Assembly (NCBI RefSeq): GCF_003853705.1
Contig: NZ_QTQI01000014.1
Coordinates: forward strand, 124,001 to 188,000
Direction: 5' to 3'
DNA length: 64,000 bases
Origin: Burkholderia sp. Bp8992
Lineage (GTDB): Bacteria > Pseudomonadota > Gammaproteobacteria > Burkholderiales > Burkholderiaceae
Notes under the pieces: model-generated
What the model saw: the letters and a program-made list of their open reading frames with translations, nothing else
Told to the model about the DNA's origin: nothing
Database searches by the model: none
Made by a program: the position numbers and the translations under genes
In this document: in pieces, positions 45,498 through 54,404 of the stretch
Numbering within the stretch: the stretch's first letter is position 1
How the letters are laid out: every line of letters begins with the position of its first letter

Positions 45498-48183
45498 TCG
45501 ATTTCCCTAGAAACTTGACGACGACGTCATGCGGCACGTGGCTCTGCGTGAGCCCGGTTTCGCCTGCCGCGTTGGTGACGCCTTCCGAGAGCAGCTTGCC
45601 ATTCGAGAACATCTGGTACCGCGTGTTCGCGACCGGAATGTCGGTGCCGGCCCAGTGCGCGATGAACGCCTGGTCGTAGTTGCCGGACGAGTTCGGCAGC
45701 GTCGGCATCGTTTGCGACAGGTGCGTGGGGCCGCTGAACGCATGCTGCGCGCCCTTGATGTCGATCTTGCCGGGCGCGTGCACCTCGATGTTGCCGTCCG
45801 CGATGCGGATGTAGGCGCCGCCGGACGTCAGCAGGATCTCCTTTGCCGCGGCGCCTTCGATCGATTGCGTGACGGCGATCAGCTTCAGCGCCTTCTGCGC
45901 GGTCAGCTCGATGTTGTCCGCCTGCGCCTGCACTTCGACCTTGCCCTTGCCGGCGAATAGCTTGATCCCCGCGTTCTGCGCGAACAGGCTGATCCGGTCG
46001 AGGACACTCGCGATCAGCGATTTCCCGGCGGCGACGTGCGTGCTTTGCCCGCTGACGAGGTTGATGTGCTGGTCCGCGGCAAGTTGCGCGGACTGCTGCG
46101 TGGACATCCCGATGCCGGCCGGGCTGCCGAACAGCATCACGGGCTCCTTGAACGCATTGGCGCTGCCGGTCCCGCCGCCGGCGGTCCGGCCGCCCGACGC
46201 GGCGCCGCTCACGCTGTTCTGCGTCGCATCGGTGAACTGCTTGAGCGCCGAGTGGCCGGGGTCGAGCGACTCGCCCTGATGCTGCGCGCTGACCTCCGAC
46301 ATGGCCTCCATCAGGCCTTCCGCCCTGACGAGCTGCTGCTGCGTCTCCTGGACGTCGAGCGGCTGGCTCGCCGGCGGTTTCGGATACGTCGTGACGTACA
46401 GGCCGCGGTTCGCGCGAACCGCACCGAATGCGTCCGAGCGCAGGTCGAAGCCGCTGCCGAGATAGCTGCCGCGGTTGTTGCCCGTATGGTCGATCAGGTA
46501 GCCGAGATGCAGATGCGCGTTGGTCTGGCTGCTGTACAGGTGCACGCGGTTCTGCGAGGTCGCGTCGTCGAGCACCAGCTGGTTGTAGCCGGCACCCGCG
46601 TATTCCTTCGACCGGTATCCGGACAGGATGCCGTTGCTGTGCCACTGCGGGCTCGTCGCGCCGTTGTACAGCTTGCCGACGACGATCGGGCGATCGCAGT
46701 CGCCGCCGAGGAAGTCGACCAGTACCTCCTCGCCGGCGCGGTGCGGGTGGACGGCGCCGTAACCGCTGCCCGAGTCCGACGTCGCGGCGCGCAGCCAGCA
46801 CGATGCTCGCTCGTCGCCGTCGTTGAGGCGGTCCCAGTGGAAGCGGACCTTGACCCGGTTGAGCTCGTCGGTGTGGACTTCCTCGCCTTGCGGCGCGACG
46901 ACGATCGCCGATTGCAGGTGCATCGGCGGTTTCGCATGCTCGAGCGGGCTGCGGAACGGGACGGTCGTGCGCTGCACTTCGACGCTGACCTGGAAAAAGC
47001 CCTCGCTGCCGTCGGCGTGGGGAACGCGCGATGCATCGCCGCCGCGTGCCTGCACGATGTCGTCGACTTCGGCCCGCAAGCTGTGCGGGAACGCGGCATG
47101 GGCGTCTCCGTCCGCGACAGGCAGGTTGTTGACGATGACCCACGCGGTCTCGATCACGGCGAATTCGCGCTGGCCGGCGTCGTCCTTGTCGTGTTCGGGG
47201 TGTTCGGTGAACTCGAACGTACGTCCCGCGTCCATGCGCCGCACACCGCCGACACCGTGGAAGCGCTTGGCGTGCGATTCCTGCTCTTCCATCCAGATCT
47301 TCGACAGATGGTCGCCGCGCGACTGCTCGGGATACGTGTAGGCACCCGTGTATTCGTAGACTTCGAGCTGCGGCGGCAGATCACCCTGGTTGGCGATCGT
47401 CGGCGTATGGGTGGCTTTCGGATTCGACGCGGTGGGCGGCTGCTTGTAGTCGAACGTGCGCGTGGTGCGCGCGACGCTTCGCAGCGTGCGCGTACCGGTG
47501 AACTGGACGAGCGTGTCGGCTTCGTCGCCCGTGCCCGCGTGATGAAAGCGCACGGTTCGCGGCGACAGCGCGGGCAACGCGTCGATGCGATCGACGATGA
47601 CGAGCCGGTGCGACTTGCCGTCCTTGTCCTGTTCCCAGAAACCGTACAGGCCTTCCGATTCCATCAGGCGATGCACGAAATTCCAGTCGTCCTCGTATTG
47701 CATGCAGAACGAGCGCGACGGCAGCGGCTGGTAGAGCTTGAACGTGAAGCGGCCCTTGGCCTGCGGATGCTGGTTCAGCACGTCGGCGATGATGTCGTCC
47801 GCCGAACGGTCCTGCCAGATGCGCTGATCGCGGCGGAACTTCAGGAAGTGCAGGAACGACGCAAAGGCGATCTGATAGTGCGTGACGCCGCTGTCCGAGC
47901 CGAGCCGGCGGGCCGCATGCACGTAGCCGTGGTGGGGCGCGTACGACTGGTCGGTCTGCTGGATCCACAGCGTCACCGGCTGCGCGATCAGTTTCTTGAG
48001 TTCGAGGTTGTCGGATACCGACACGGTATCGACGGTGAACTCGAAATGGCGTCCGAGCCGCGATCGCCCCGTGACGCGATGCGGCAGCAGGACGTCGGGG
48101 CCGAGCGGGGTATCCAGTTTGACCAGGCGCTCGTGCTGGACCGGTCCGGCCAGCAAGGCGCTTCTTAACGCTTGCGAATTCAT
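45490..48183 (-). CDS. vgrG: VgrG type VI secretion spike protein
   Basis: An 897-aa VgrG. It has the gp27-like N-terminal half (RLGRHFEFTVDTVSVSDNLE; LYGFWEQDKDGKSHRLVIVD) and the gp5-like OB fold and needle region (VRFHWDRLNDGDERASCWLR; GWG-type variants such as GAGYNQLVLDDATSQNRVHL). A DUF2345-type extension follows (FGSPAGIGMSTQQSAQLAAD; KIDIKGAQHAFSGPTHL). The C-terminus after about residue 830 (HWAGTDIPVANTRYQMFSNG) looks like an adaptor domain for cargo, and the effector gene overlaps its end. ATG 48183 begins the conserved fold. No tss core genes are in the window. Confidence 0.93.
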   Translation of the reverse strand: MNSQALRSALLAGPVQHERLVKLDTPLGPDVLLPHRVTGRSRLGRHFEFTVDTVSVSDNLELKKLIAQPVTLWIQQTDQSYAPHHGYVHAARRLGSDSGVTHYQIAFASFLHFLKFRRDQRIWQDRSADDIIADVLNQHPQAKGRFTFKLYQPLPSRSFCMQYEDDWNFVHRLMESEGLYGFWEQDKDGKSHRLVIVDRIDALPALSPRTVRFHHAGTGDEADTLVQFTGTRTLRSVARTTRTFDYKQPPTASNPKATHTPTIANQGDLPPQLEVYEYTGAYTYPEQSRGDHLSKIWMEEQESHAKRFHGVGGVRRMDAGRTFEFTEHPEHDKDDAGQREFAVIETAWVIVNNLPVADGDAHAAFPHSLRAEVDDIVQARGGDASRVPHADGSEGFFQVSVEVQRTTVPFRSPLEHAKPPMHLQSAIVVAPQGEEVHTDELNRVKVRFHWDRLNDGDERASCWLRAATSDSGSGYGAVHPHRAGEEVLVDFLGGDCDRPIVVGKLYNGATSPQWHSNGILSGYRSKEYAGAGYNQLVLDDATSQNRVHLYSSQTNAHLHLGYLIDHTGNNRGSYLGSGFDLRSDAFGAVRANRGLYVTTYPKPPASQPLDVQETQQQLVRAEGLMEAMSEVSAQHQGESLDPGHSALKQFTDATQNSVSGAASGGRTAGGGTGSANAFKEPVMLFGSPAGIGMSTQQSAQLAADQHINLVSGQSTHVAAGKSLIASVLDRISLFAQNAGIKLFAGKGKVEVQAQADNIELTAQKALKLIAVTQSIEGAAAKEILLTSGGAYIRIADGNIEVHAPGKIDIKGAQHAFSGPTHLSQTMPTLPNSSGNYDQAFIAHWAGTDIPVANTRYQMFSNGKLLSEGVTNAAGETGLTQSHVPHDVVVKFLGKSNG

Positions 48184-48240
48184 CACCAGTGCTCGCTTTT
48201 GTTGTGCTGGTTCGCACGCTCTCTCGTGCGGAATCCGGTA

Positions 48241-48267
48241 ATTGTATGAGATAAACGGTTTTATCTC
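48241..48267 (-). promoter_or_regulatory. Candidate vgrG promoter with a palindromic operator
   Basis: On the minus strand, a perfect palindrome GAGATAAA-N4-TTTATCTC (48248-48267) is followed by TACAAT (48246-48241), a good -10 element about 60 nt before the vgrG ATG. The palindrome fills the place between -35 and -10, where a repressor would act. It could instead be a weak terminator of moaC, but it is AT-rich and lacks a T-run. Confidence 0.5.
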
Positions 48268-48296
48268 GAAATAACGGGCCGGCGGCGCCCGGGCGT

Positions 48297-48785
48297 TCAC
48301 TCCGCCGTATCTCCCGCCTTCCAGTCCCCCGACTTCCCGCCGCGCTTCTCGCGCACGCTCACGTCGGTGATCACCATCCCGCGATCGACGGCCTTGCACA
48401 TGTCGTAGACGGTCAGCAGCCCGACCTGCACGGCCGTCAGCGCTTCCATCTCGACGCCGGTCCGGCCGAACGTCTCGACCTGCGCGACGCAGTGGACGCC
48501 CGGCAGCGCGTCGTCGAGTTCGAAGTCGACGGCGACGCGCGTCAGCGCGAGCGGGTGGCACAGCGGGATGAGGTCGGCCGTGCGCTTGGCGCCCTGGATC
48601 GCCGCGATGCGCGCGACGCCGAGCACGTCGCCTTTCTTGGCCTTGCCGTCGCGGATCAGCGCGAACGTGGCCGGCAGCATCCGGATCGTGCCGCGCGCGA
48701 TCGCGATGCGTTGCGTTTCCTGCTTGCCGCCGACGTCGACCATGTGCGCATGGCCGGCGGCATCGAAATGGGTGAGTCCTGACAT
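48297..48785 (-). CDS. moaC: Cyclic pyranopterin monophosphate synthase MoaC
   Basis: A 162-aa, normal-length MoaC. It makes cyclic pyranopterin monophosphate from the MoaA product, the first stage of molybdenum cofactor synthesis. Conserved parts: [20 protein letters not shown], the active-site stretch [13 protein letters not shown], and [20 protein letters not shown] with the following [13 protein letters not shown] 48785 has an AGAGGAAG site; frames further upstream overlap the divergent promoter region. It is divergent from the M48 peptidase gene. Confidence 0.97.
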   Translation of the reverse strand: MSGLTHFDAAGHAHMVDVGGKQETQRIAIARGTIRMLPATFALIRDGKAKKGDVLGVARIAAIQGAKRTADLIPLCHPLALTRVAVDFELDDALPGVHCVAQVETFGRTGVEMEALTAVQVGLLTVYDMCKAVDRGMVITDVSVREKRGGKSGDWKAGDTAE

Positions 48786-49054
48786 GTCTTCCTCTAGTGG
48801 AACGGAGTGCGCCCGCACGTCCCTCGATCCTGCGTCTCGATCGGCCGGGCACCGCATCCGATACCGGCGCAACGGCCCGATCCAACCGCTCAACGGGCGC
48901 CTATCATAGCAGCGGCGTCTGCGTCGCCGGGAGCGCAGATGACGCACGCGCGGCACAGGACAGTCGCCGCGGCGCCGGTACAATGGCCCGAATATTCAGA
49001 CCAAACGCCCCGATGCGCGCCGCTCGCGCGGGTCGGCGTCGCTTTCATCCTGCC

Positions 49055-50749
49055 ATGCGTGTCAAACAGTTGCTTGCCGTGTTGCTGTCGGCGGCGCTCG
49101 CGCTGCCGCCGGGCGGCCATGCGCAGAGCGCATCCGCGCCACCGCTCGAGCCGGCGACCGGCGGCTCGCCGGCGATTTCCACCATGCCGTCGGGCATCGC
49201 GACCGGCGTGTTCGGCACGTACGGCGGCGCGGAGAGCCGGTTCTCGGACGCCGGCAGCGCGTCGGCGCCGGTCGCGAGCCTGCGCGCGCCGCTTCGCGCG
49301 CTCGAGTTGCCCGATCTCGGCGACGGTTCCGGCGGTTCGCTGACGCCGCAGGCCGAGCGCCGGCTCGGCGAGCGCGTGATGCGCGAAGTGCGGCGCGATC
49401 CCGACTATCTCGACGACTGGCTCGTGCGCGACTACCTGAACGCGATGGCGGCGCGGCTTGCGGCCGCGGCCGCCGCGCGTTTCATCGGCGGCTACACGCC
49501 GGATTTCGACCTGTTTCCGGTGCGCGATCCGCAGATCAACGCGTTCTCGATGCCGGGCGGCTTCATCGGGATCAACAGCGGGCTGGTCGTCACGACGCAG
49601 ACGGAGTCGGAGCTCGCGTCGGTGGTGGGCCACGAGATGGGCCACGTGCTGCAGCGGCACATCGCGCGGATGATCGGCGCGAGCAAGAAGACCGGCTACA
49701 CGGCGCTCGCGACGATGCTGCTCGGCGTGCTGGCCGGCGTGCTGGCGCGCAGCGGCGATCTCGGCAGCGCGATCGCGATGGGCGGGCAGGCGTACGCGGT
49801 CGACAACCAGCTGCGCTTCTCGCGTTCGGCCGAGCGCGAGGCCGATCGCGTCGGCTTCCAGCTGCTTGCGGGCGCGGGCTATGACCCGTACGGGATGCCG
49901 GGCTTCTTCGAACGGCTCGACCGTGCGTCGATGGGCGACGCGGGCGTGCCGGCGTATGCGCGCACGCACCCGCTGACCGGCGAGCGGATCGCCGACATGG
50001 AGGATCGCGCGCGCCGTGCACCGTACCGGCAACCGCGCCAGTCGGCCGAATACGGGTTCGTGCGTGCGCGGCTGCGCATCCTGCAGAACCGCGCGCCGAC
50101 CGACATCGCGGCCGAAGCGCGCCGGATGCAGCTCGAGATCGACGATCGCACGGCGCCGAACGTCGCGGCAAACTGGTACGGCATCGCGCTCGCGAACCTG
50201 TTGCTCGGCGATTGCGACGCGGCCGGCAAGGCGCTCGCGTCGGCGCGCGCGGGGTTCGATGCGCGCGAGCGGCGCGAGAGCGATCCGGACACGAGTTCGC
50301 CGAGCCTCGACGTGCTGGCCGCCGAGATCGCGCGCCGCGCGGGCCGGACCGACGACGCGGTGCGGCTCGCGGCGCTCGCGCAGCGGCGCTGGCCGGCGTC
50401 GCACGCGGCGATCGTCGCGCATCTGCAGGCGCTGATTGCCGCACGCCGTTTTGCCGAAGCGCAGACGCTCGCGCGTGCGCAGGCGACGGCCGATCCCGAG
50501 CAGCCGGACTGGTGGGACTATCTCGCGAAGGCGAGCGACGGAAAGGGCGACGTGCTCGCGCGGCGCCGCGCGCTCGCGGAGAAACTCGCGATCGACGGTG
50601 CGTGGCCGTCGGCGATCCGGCAGTTGAAGGAAGCGCGCGATGCGAAGGACGTGTCGTTCTACGAACAGTCGATCATCGGCGCGCGGCTGCTGGAATTCGA
50701 GGCGCGCTACAAGGAAGAGCGCGAGGACGAGAAGAACGGCCGCGGATAG
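49055..50749 (+). CDS. Periplasmic M48 metallopeptidase with TPR tail (BepA/YfgC-like)
   Basis: A 564-aa protein. A Sec signal peptide (MRVKQLLAVLLSAALALPPG, then GHAQ) sets the start at 49055, although in-frame ATGs occur at 48983 and 49013. The zinc motif is H193-E-x2-H197 (VGHEMGHVLQRH), with the downstream Glu in SAEREADRVGFQLL. The C-terminal half has TPR-like helical repeats. BepA-type proteins check outer-membrane protein assembly, including LptD, and degrade failed products. It is longer than E. coli BepA (about 490 aa). Confidence 0.9.
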   Translation: MRVKQLLAVLLSAALALPPGGHAQSASAPPLEPATGGSPAISTMPSGIATGVFGTYGGAESRFSDAGSASAPVASLRAPLRALELPDLGDGSGGSLTPQAERRLGERVMREVRRDPDYLDDWLVRDYLNAMAARLAAAAAARFIGGYTPDFDLFPVRDPQINAFSMPGGFIGINSGLVVTTQTESELASVVGHEMGHVLQRHIARMIGASKKTGYTALATMLLGVLAGVLARSGDLGSAIAMGGQAYAVDNQLRFSRSAEREADRVGFQLLAGAGYDPYGMPGFFERLDRASMGDAGVPAYARTHPLTGERIADMEDRARRAPYRQPRQSAEYGFVRARLRILQNRAPTDIAAEARRMQLEIDDRTAPNVAANWYGIALANLLLGDCDAAGKALASARAGFDARERRESDPDTSSPSLDVLAAEIARRAGRTDDAVRLAALAQRRWPASHAAIVAHLQALIAARRFAEAQTLARAQATADPEQPDWWDYLAKASDGKGDVLARRRALAEKLAIDGAWPSAIRQLKEARDAKDVSFYEQSIIGARLLEFEARYKEEREDEKNGRG

Positions 50750-50770
50750 CGGCGGTCGCGCGGCTGCGCG

Positions 50771-51355
50771 TCAGTTGCCGCTGCCGGCCGGGTGGCCGGC
50801 GTGGCGTGCCGGGCTCGCGACATAGCCGAACCGGGCGGGCACGTCCGCGCAGACGATGCTGCCGAGCGGCAGCGTACGGCCGGCGCGCCAGCGCAGCACG
50901 GGCGGCTCGGCATCGAAATCCGCGTGATCGGCGAACAGCCCGAGGTCGTGATCGTGCAGCGCCGCGATGCGCTGCGTACCGCCATCGCGAAACAGCACGC
51001 CGCCTCCATCGTCGAGCCAGGCTTCGTCGGGTTCGAACGGTGCGCCCGTCTGGTCGGTGAGCACGAGTTGCCCGTCGCGCTCGGCGAGCCGGACGACCCA
51101 CGGCGTATAGGCGAGCTCGACGTACACGCGCTGCGGCCCGTTCTGGAAGAACCACTGGCCCTGCGCATCGCATTCGTAGTTGCGGCCGATGAACGCGTTC
51201 AGCGCCGCATGCCGGATCGGCGAGCCGAGCTCGCCGGCCGCCTGCGCGGCGTCGTCGCGCAGCCGCCATTCGCCGCGCCGGTCGAGCAGCAGCCAGCCGG
51301 TGCAGTGCGGCACGTCGGGCCATTTGGCGAGTGCTTGCCTGACGATGTCATCCAT
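50771..51355 (-). CDS. Conserved Burkholderia protein of unknown function (DUF2946-type annotation)
   Basis: A 194-aa soluble protein starting MDDIVRQALAKWPDVPHCTG. It has GWLLLDRRGEWRLRDD and QWFFQNGPQRVYVELAYTPW. As far as I recall such proteins are annotated DUF2946 in Burkholderia, but I am not certain of the number. Its ATG lies 8 nt inside the end of the YheT-like hydrolase gene, so the two are coupled. No catalytic residues are evident. Confidence 0.72.
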   Translation of the reverse strand: MDDIVRQALAKWPDVPHCTGWLLLDRRGEWRLRDDAAQAAGELGSPIRHAALNAFIGRNYECDAQGQWFFQNGPQRVYVELAYTPWVVRLAERDGQLVLTDQTGAPFEPDEAWLDDGGGVLFRDGGTQRIAALHDHDLGLFADHADFDAEPPVLRWRAGRTLPLGSIVCADVPARFGYVASPARHAGHPAGSGN

Positions 51356-52385
51356 GGTCGACGAATTTCGAGCAATAGCCGAACACCCGCGCCGACAGCC
51401 AGTCGAGGCGGCCGGGGAACGGCCCGGTCATGAATCCCGCATGCCCGCCGGTCGCGGGCTGGTCGAGCTCGACGGCCGGCGACACGTCGGCCGGGCCAGG
51501 CAGCGCCGATTCGGGCAGGAACGGATCGTTGCGGGCGTTGAGGATCAGCGTCGGCACGTCGATCGCGGGCAGCAACGGCCGTGTCGTCGCCTTCGTCCAG
51601 TAGTCGTCGGCGTCCGCGAAGCCGTGCAGCGGCGCGGTCACGACTTCGTCGAAGTCGCGCATCGTCACCGCCTGCAGCATCGCTTCGCGGTCGAACAGCC
51701 CCGGGTACTGGTCGAGCTTCGCGAGCGCCTTGCGCTTGAGCGTCTTCAGGAAGCTGCGCGTATAGACCATCGCGAACCCCTGCGACAGCGCGCGGCCGCC
51801 CGCATGGACGTCGATCGGTGTCGAGATCGCGGCGGCGGCGCGCACGATCGACGTGTCGCTGCGATGCTCGCCGAGCCAGCGCAGCAGCACGTTGCCGCCA
51901 AGCGACACGCCGGCCGCGACGAGCGGCCCGCGATGCTGCGCGGCGAGCCGGCGCAGGATCCAGTCGACTTCGGCGCTGTCGGCGAGGTGATAGAAGCGCG
52001 GCTGGCGGTTGATCTCGCCGCTGCAGCTGCGAAAGTGCGGGACGACGGCGTGCCAGCCCTTCGCGCGCGCGGCAGCCATCATCTGGAGCGCGTAGTGCGA
52101 GCCGGAGCTGCCTTCGAGGCCGTGGAACAGCACGAACAGCGGCGCGTCGGGCGCCGGCGCCGCACTGTCGAGATGGGCGACCCAGTCGAGATCGATGAAG
52201 TCGTGGTCGGGGGTTTCCCATCGCTCTCGCCGGTAAGCGACAACCGGACGCCGCGCGAACAGCGCGGGCACTATGGTTTGCGCGTGACTGTTCGGTAGCC
52301 AGCGCGGTGCGCGATAGCGCAGTGTGTCGTCGTCTGGGGCCGGGGCCCCGGTCAGCGGCGAGGTGGGCGGAGAAGCCGTACTCAT
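51348..52385 (-). CDS. YheT-family alpha/beta hydrolase
   Basis: A 345-aa alpha/beta hydrolase of the YheT/ABHD1-3 group. It has RWLPNSHAQTIVPALFARRP near the start, the oxyanion turn FHGLEGSSGSHY, the nucleophile elbow AAGVSLGGNVLLRWLGEH (Ser in GVSLGG), an acid in LILNARNDPFLPE and His in GHAGFMTG near the end. Natural substrates are unknown; esterase or lipase-like activity is expected. It is downstream of the SnoaL-like gene (34-nt gap) and overlaps the following small gene. Confidence 0.87.
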   Translation of the reverse strand: MSTASPPTSPLTGAPAPDDDTLRYRAPRWLPNSHAQTIVPALFARRPVVAYRRERWETPDHDFIDLDWVAHLDSAAPAPDAPLFVLFHGLEGSSGSHYALQMMAAARAKGWHAVVPHFRSCSGEINRQPRFYHLADSAEVDWILRRLAAQHRGPLVAAGVSLGGNVLLRWLGEHRSDTSIVRAAAAISTPIDVHAGGRALSQGFAMVYTRSFLKTLKRKALAKLDQYPGLFDREAMLQAVTMRDFDEVVTAPLHGFADADDYWTKATTRPLLPAIDVPTLILNARNDPFLPESALPGPADVSPAVELDQPATGGHAGFMTGPFPGRLDWLSARVFGYCSKFVDHG

Positions 52386-52419
52386 GATCGCCCCGCGTAT
52401 GCGTTGCTTCGTCTCTTCG

Positions 52420-52866
52420 TCAGTGCAGCGGGCCCTGACCGTGACGGATTTTGGCGGCGAACTGCCCGGCCGCCTGTTCGGGAATCGGGCTCGCGTGGAT
52501 GTGCGCGATGCGCCATTCGCCGCGTTCGTGAATCATCACGTACGTCGCGAAAACCATGTCGGGTTCGGCCGTCAGGTCGGCCTGCTGATGCGCTTCGGCG
52601 ATCGTATACACGACCGTGCCGAGGCTGTCGTACACGCGGATGTCGAGCGGCTCGATCGTCACGGGGCGCGTGGCGAGCCGGTTCGCGAGCCCGCTGCGGA
52701 TCTGGTCGAGGCCGTGCAGATGCTCGCCGTCCGCCCATACGCAGCTGGCGAAATCCTCGTCGATCCACAACGCCAGCAGCGCGTCGAGATTGGCATCGGC
52801 GACGGCCTGGTAGTAGGCGTTCAGCGTATCGGCAGCGGCTTCGAAAAGGCGGGCAAAACGTGGCAT
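52420..52866 (-). CDS. SnoaL/NTF2-like small protein
   Basis: A 148-aa protein of the NTF2-like fold: LNAYYQAVADANLDALLALW, then ADGEHLHGLDQIRSGLA, then MIHERGEWRIAHIHASPIPE. These are the marks of the SnoaL_3/DUF4440-like class, which bind or convert small molecules or act as stand-alone stress-linked proteins. It is 34 nt upstream of the YheT hydrolase gene and likely co-transcribed. No specific function can be assigned. Confidence 0.8.
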   Translation of the reverse strand: MPRFARLFEAAADTLNAYYQAVADANLDALLALWIDEDFASCVWADGEHLHGLDQIRSGLANRLATRPVTIEPLDIRVYDSLGTVVYTIAEAHQQADLTAEPDMVFATYVMIHERGEWRIAHIHASPIPEQAAGQFAAKIRHGQGPLH

Positions 52867-52981
52867 CGGGGTTATCTCTCGCGCGCGTCGCGCGCCGTAT
52901 TCAGCACGGCGGCCCGGATGGAGCCGCCGTACACCGGTGAATCGGATTGCCCGGCGCGCCGTGCGACGCTGCCGGCCAGGG

Positions 52982-54019
52982 TCAGCGCTGCCCGACGAGC
53001 ATGCCGCGCAAATCGCCGAATACCTGCTCGGGACCGAGTTCGCGCAGGCACTTCAGGTGGCCGAGCGGGCACTCGCGTTCGAAGCAGGGACTGCATTCGA
53101 GATGCAGCCATTGTACCTTCGCCAGGTCGGACAGCGGAGGGGTGTGGCGCGGATCGGTCGATCCGTACAGCGCGACGAGCGGCCGGCGCAGCGCGGCCGC
53201 GACGTGCATCAGCCCCGAATCGTTGGTGACGACCGCGTTCGCGCGCGCGATCAGCGCGCACGCCTCCGACAGCGACGTTTGCCCGCACAGGTTGCGCACG
53301 TTCGGCGCGTGGTCGGCGATCGCCTGCGCGGCCGCCGCGTCCTTCTGCGAGCCGAGCGCGACGATCTGCGTGTACGGGAACGACTGGTGGACGATCGTCG
53401 CGAGCGTCGCGAAGTGCTCGGGCGGCCAGCGCTTGGCCGGGCCGTATTCGGCGCCCGGGCAGAACACGACGAGCGGCTTGCGCGTATCGAGATTGAAACG
53501 CGCGGACACGCGCGCCGTCTCGTTCAGGTCCGCGTCGAGGCGCGGCGCGGGCAGCGCCTTCATCGACTCGGGCAGCTTCGCGCCCGGCGCGTACGCGAGC
53601 GCCGCGTAGTGGGTCGTCATCGGCGGCCGCTCGCCCGACTTGTCGGGGTTCGCGTGCCGCACGTTCAGCAGCCCGTAGCGGTGCTCGCCCGTATAGCCGA
53701 TCCGCAGCGGGATGTTCGCGAGCCACGGGATCACGGCGGACTTCAGCGAGTTCGGCAGCACGTACGCCGCGTCGTAGCCGACGTCGCGCAGGTCGCTCGC
53801 GAGCTGCCAGCGGCGCAGCAGCTGCAGCTTGCCGTGCGCGAGATCGGTCGCGTAGACATCGTGGATCTCGGGCATCCGCTCGAGCACCGGCGCCACCCAA
53901 GAGGGTGCGACGGCATCGATCGCGATGCGGGGATGGAGTTTTTTCAGCAGCGCAAAAAGCGGCTGCGCCATCAATGCGTCACCGATCCAGTTCGGTGCGA
54001 TAACCAGCGCTCGACGCAT
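52982..54019 (-). CDS. waaF: Lipopolysaccharide heptosyltransferase II
   Basis: A 345-aa glycosyltransferase family 9 protein. It starts MRRALVIAPNWIGDALMAQP, the usual WaaF beginning. The ADP-heptose-binding C-terminal domain has FCPGAEYGPAKRWPPEHFA and NDSGLMHVAAALRRPLVALY, then GSTDPRHTPP. It adds the second heptose to the LPS inner core in the cytoplasm. The length is normal. In the window it is separate from other LPS genes. Confidence 0.95.
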   Translation of the reverse strand: MRRALVIAPNWIGDALMAQPLFALLKKLHPRIAIDAVAPSWVAPVLERMPEIHDVYATDLAHGKLQLLRRWQLASDLRDVGYDAAYVLPNSLKSAVIPWLANIPLRIGYTGEHRYGLLNVRHANPDKSGERPPMTTHYAALAYAPGAKLPESMKALPAPRLDADLNETARVSARFNLDTRKPLVVFCPGAEYGPAKRWPPEHFATLATIVHQSFPYTQIVALGSQKDAAAAQAIADHAPNVRNLCGQTSLSEACALIARANAVVTNDSGLMHVAAALRRPLVALYGSTDPRHTPPLSDLAKVQWLHLECSPCFERECPLGHLKCLRELGPEQVFGDLRGMLVGQR

Positions 54020-54090
54020 CAGGTCGACTTCCGATGTCGTAATGAATCACGGCGCACGGGCGCCGCGTTCGGGTTGCCAGAATGGAGAAG

Positions 54091-54121
54091 GGCGGCGCGC
54101 CGGAGGTCCGGCTGCGCCGCC
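54091..54121 (-). terminator. Strong hairpin after the small zinc-protein gene
   Basis: A long stem, GGCGGCGC-GCCGGA with its complement and a single bulge, lies between the zinc-finger gene stop (54160) and waaF. On the minus strand it is followed by CTTCTCC rather than a T-run, so it is probably an inefficient terminator. Confidence 0.5.
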
Positions 54122-54159
54122 TTGCGAGTCGGCGGGCCCGCGGGCCCGGCCGCCCGGGC

Positions 54160-54354
54160 TCAGTGGCCCTTGACGACCTCGCCGTCGCGCAGCTTGTAGC
54201 GCGTGCCGCAGTACGGGCAGCGCGCTTCGCCGTGCGACACGTCGATGAAGACGCGCGGATGGGCGCTCCAGCGCGCCATGGCCGGGTTCGGGCAGTAGGC
54301 GGGAAGATCCTTGGCCGTCAGCTCGACCAGCGGCATTTCCTTGATTTCACTCAT
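54160..54354 (-). CDS. Small zinc-finger protein (zf-CHCC type)
   Basis: A 64-aa protein with C21, His32 or His41, C46 and C49 (AYCPNPAMARWSAHP; EARCPYCGTRYKL), the pattern of the CHCC zinc finger found in the NDUFS6 accessory subunit of complex I and its bacterial relatives. It often sits next to ilvE in beta-proteobacteria, as here (50-nt gap). ATG 54354 has an AGAGAAAG site; the upstream ATG at 54372 is less fitting. Its function is not established. Confidence 0.85.
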   Translation of the reverse strand: MSEIKEMPLVELTAKDLPAYCPNPAMARWSAHPRVFIDVSHGEARCPYCGTRYKLRDGEVVKGH

Positions 54355-54404
54355 GAGACTTTCTCTTATCACTCTTTTGTGGGGCGGTCGGTGGCGCGGC
54401 GCGC

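Noticed and set aside
46036-48168. 710-aa open frame on the plus strand inside vgrG
   Set aside because: Antisense to a recognisable VgrG; biased composition only.
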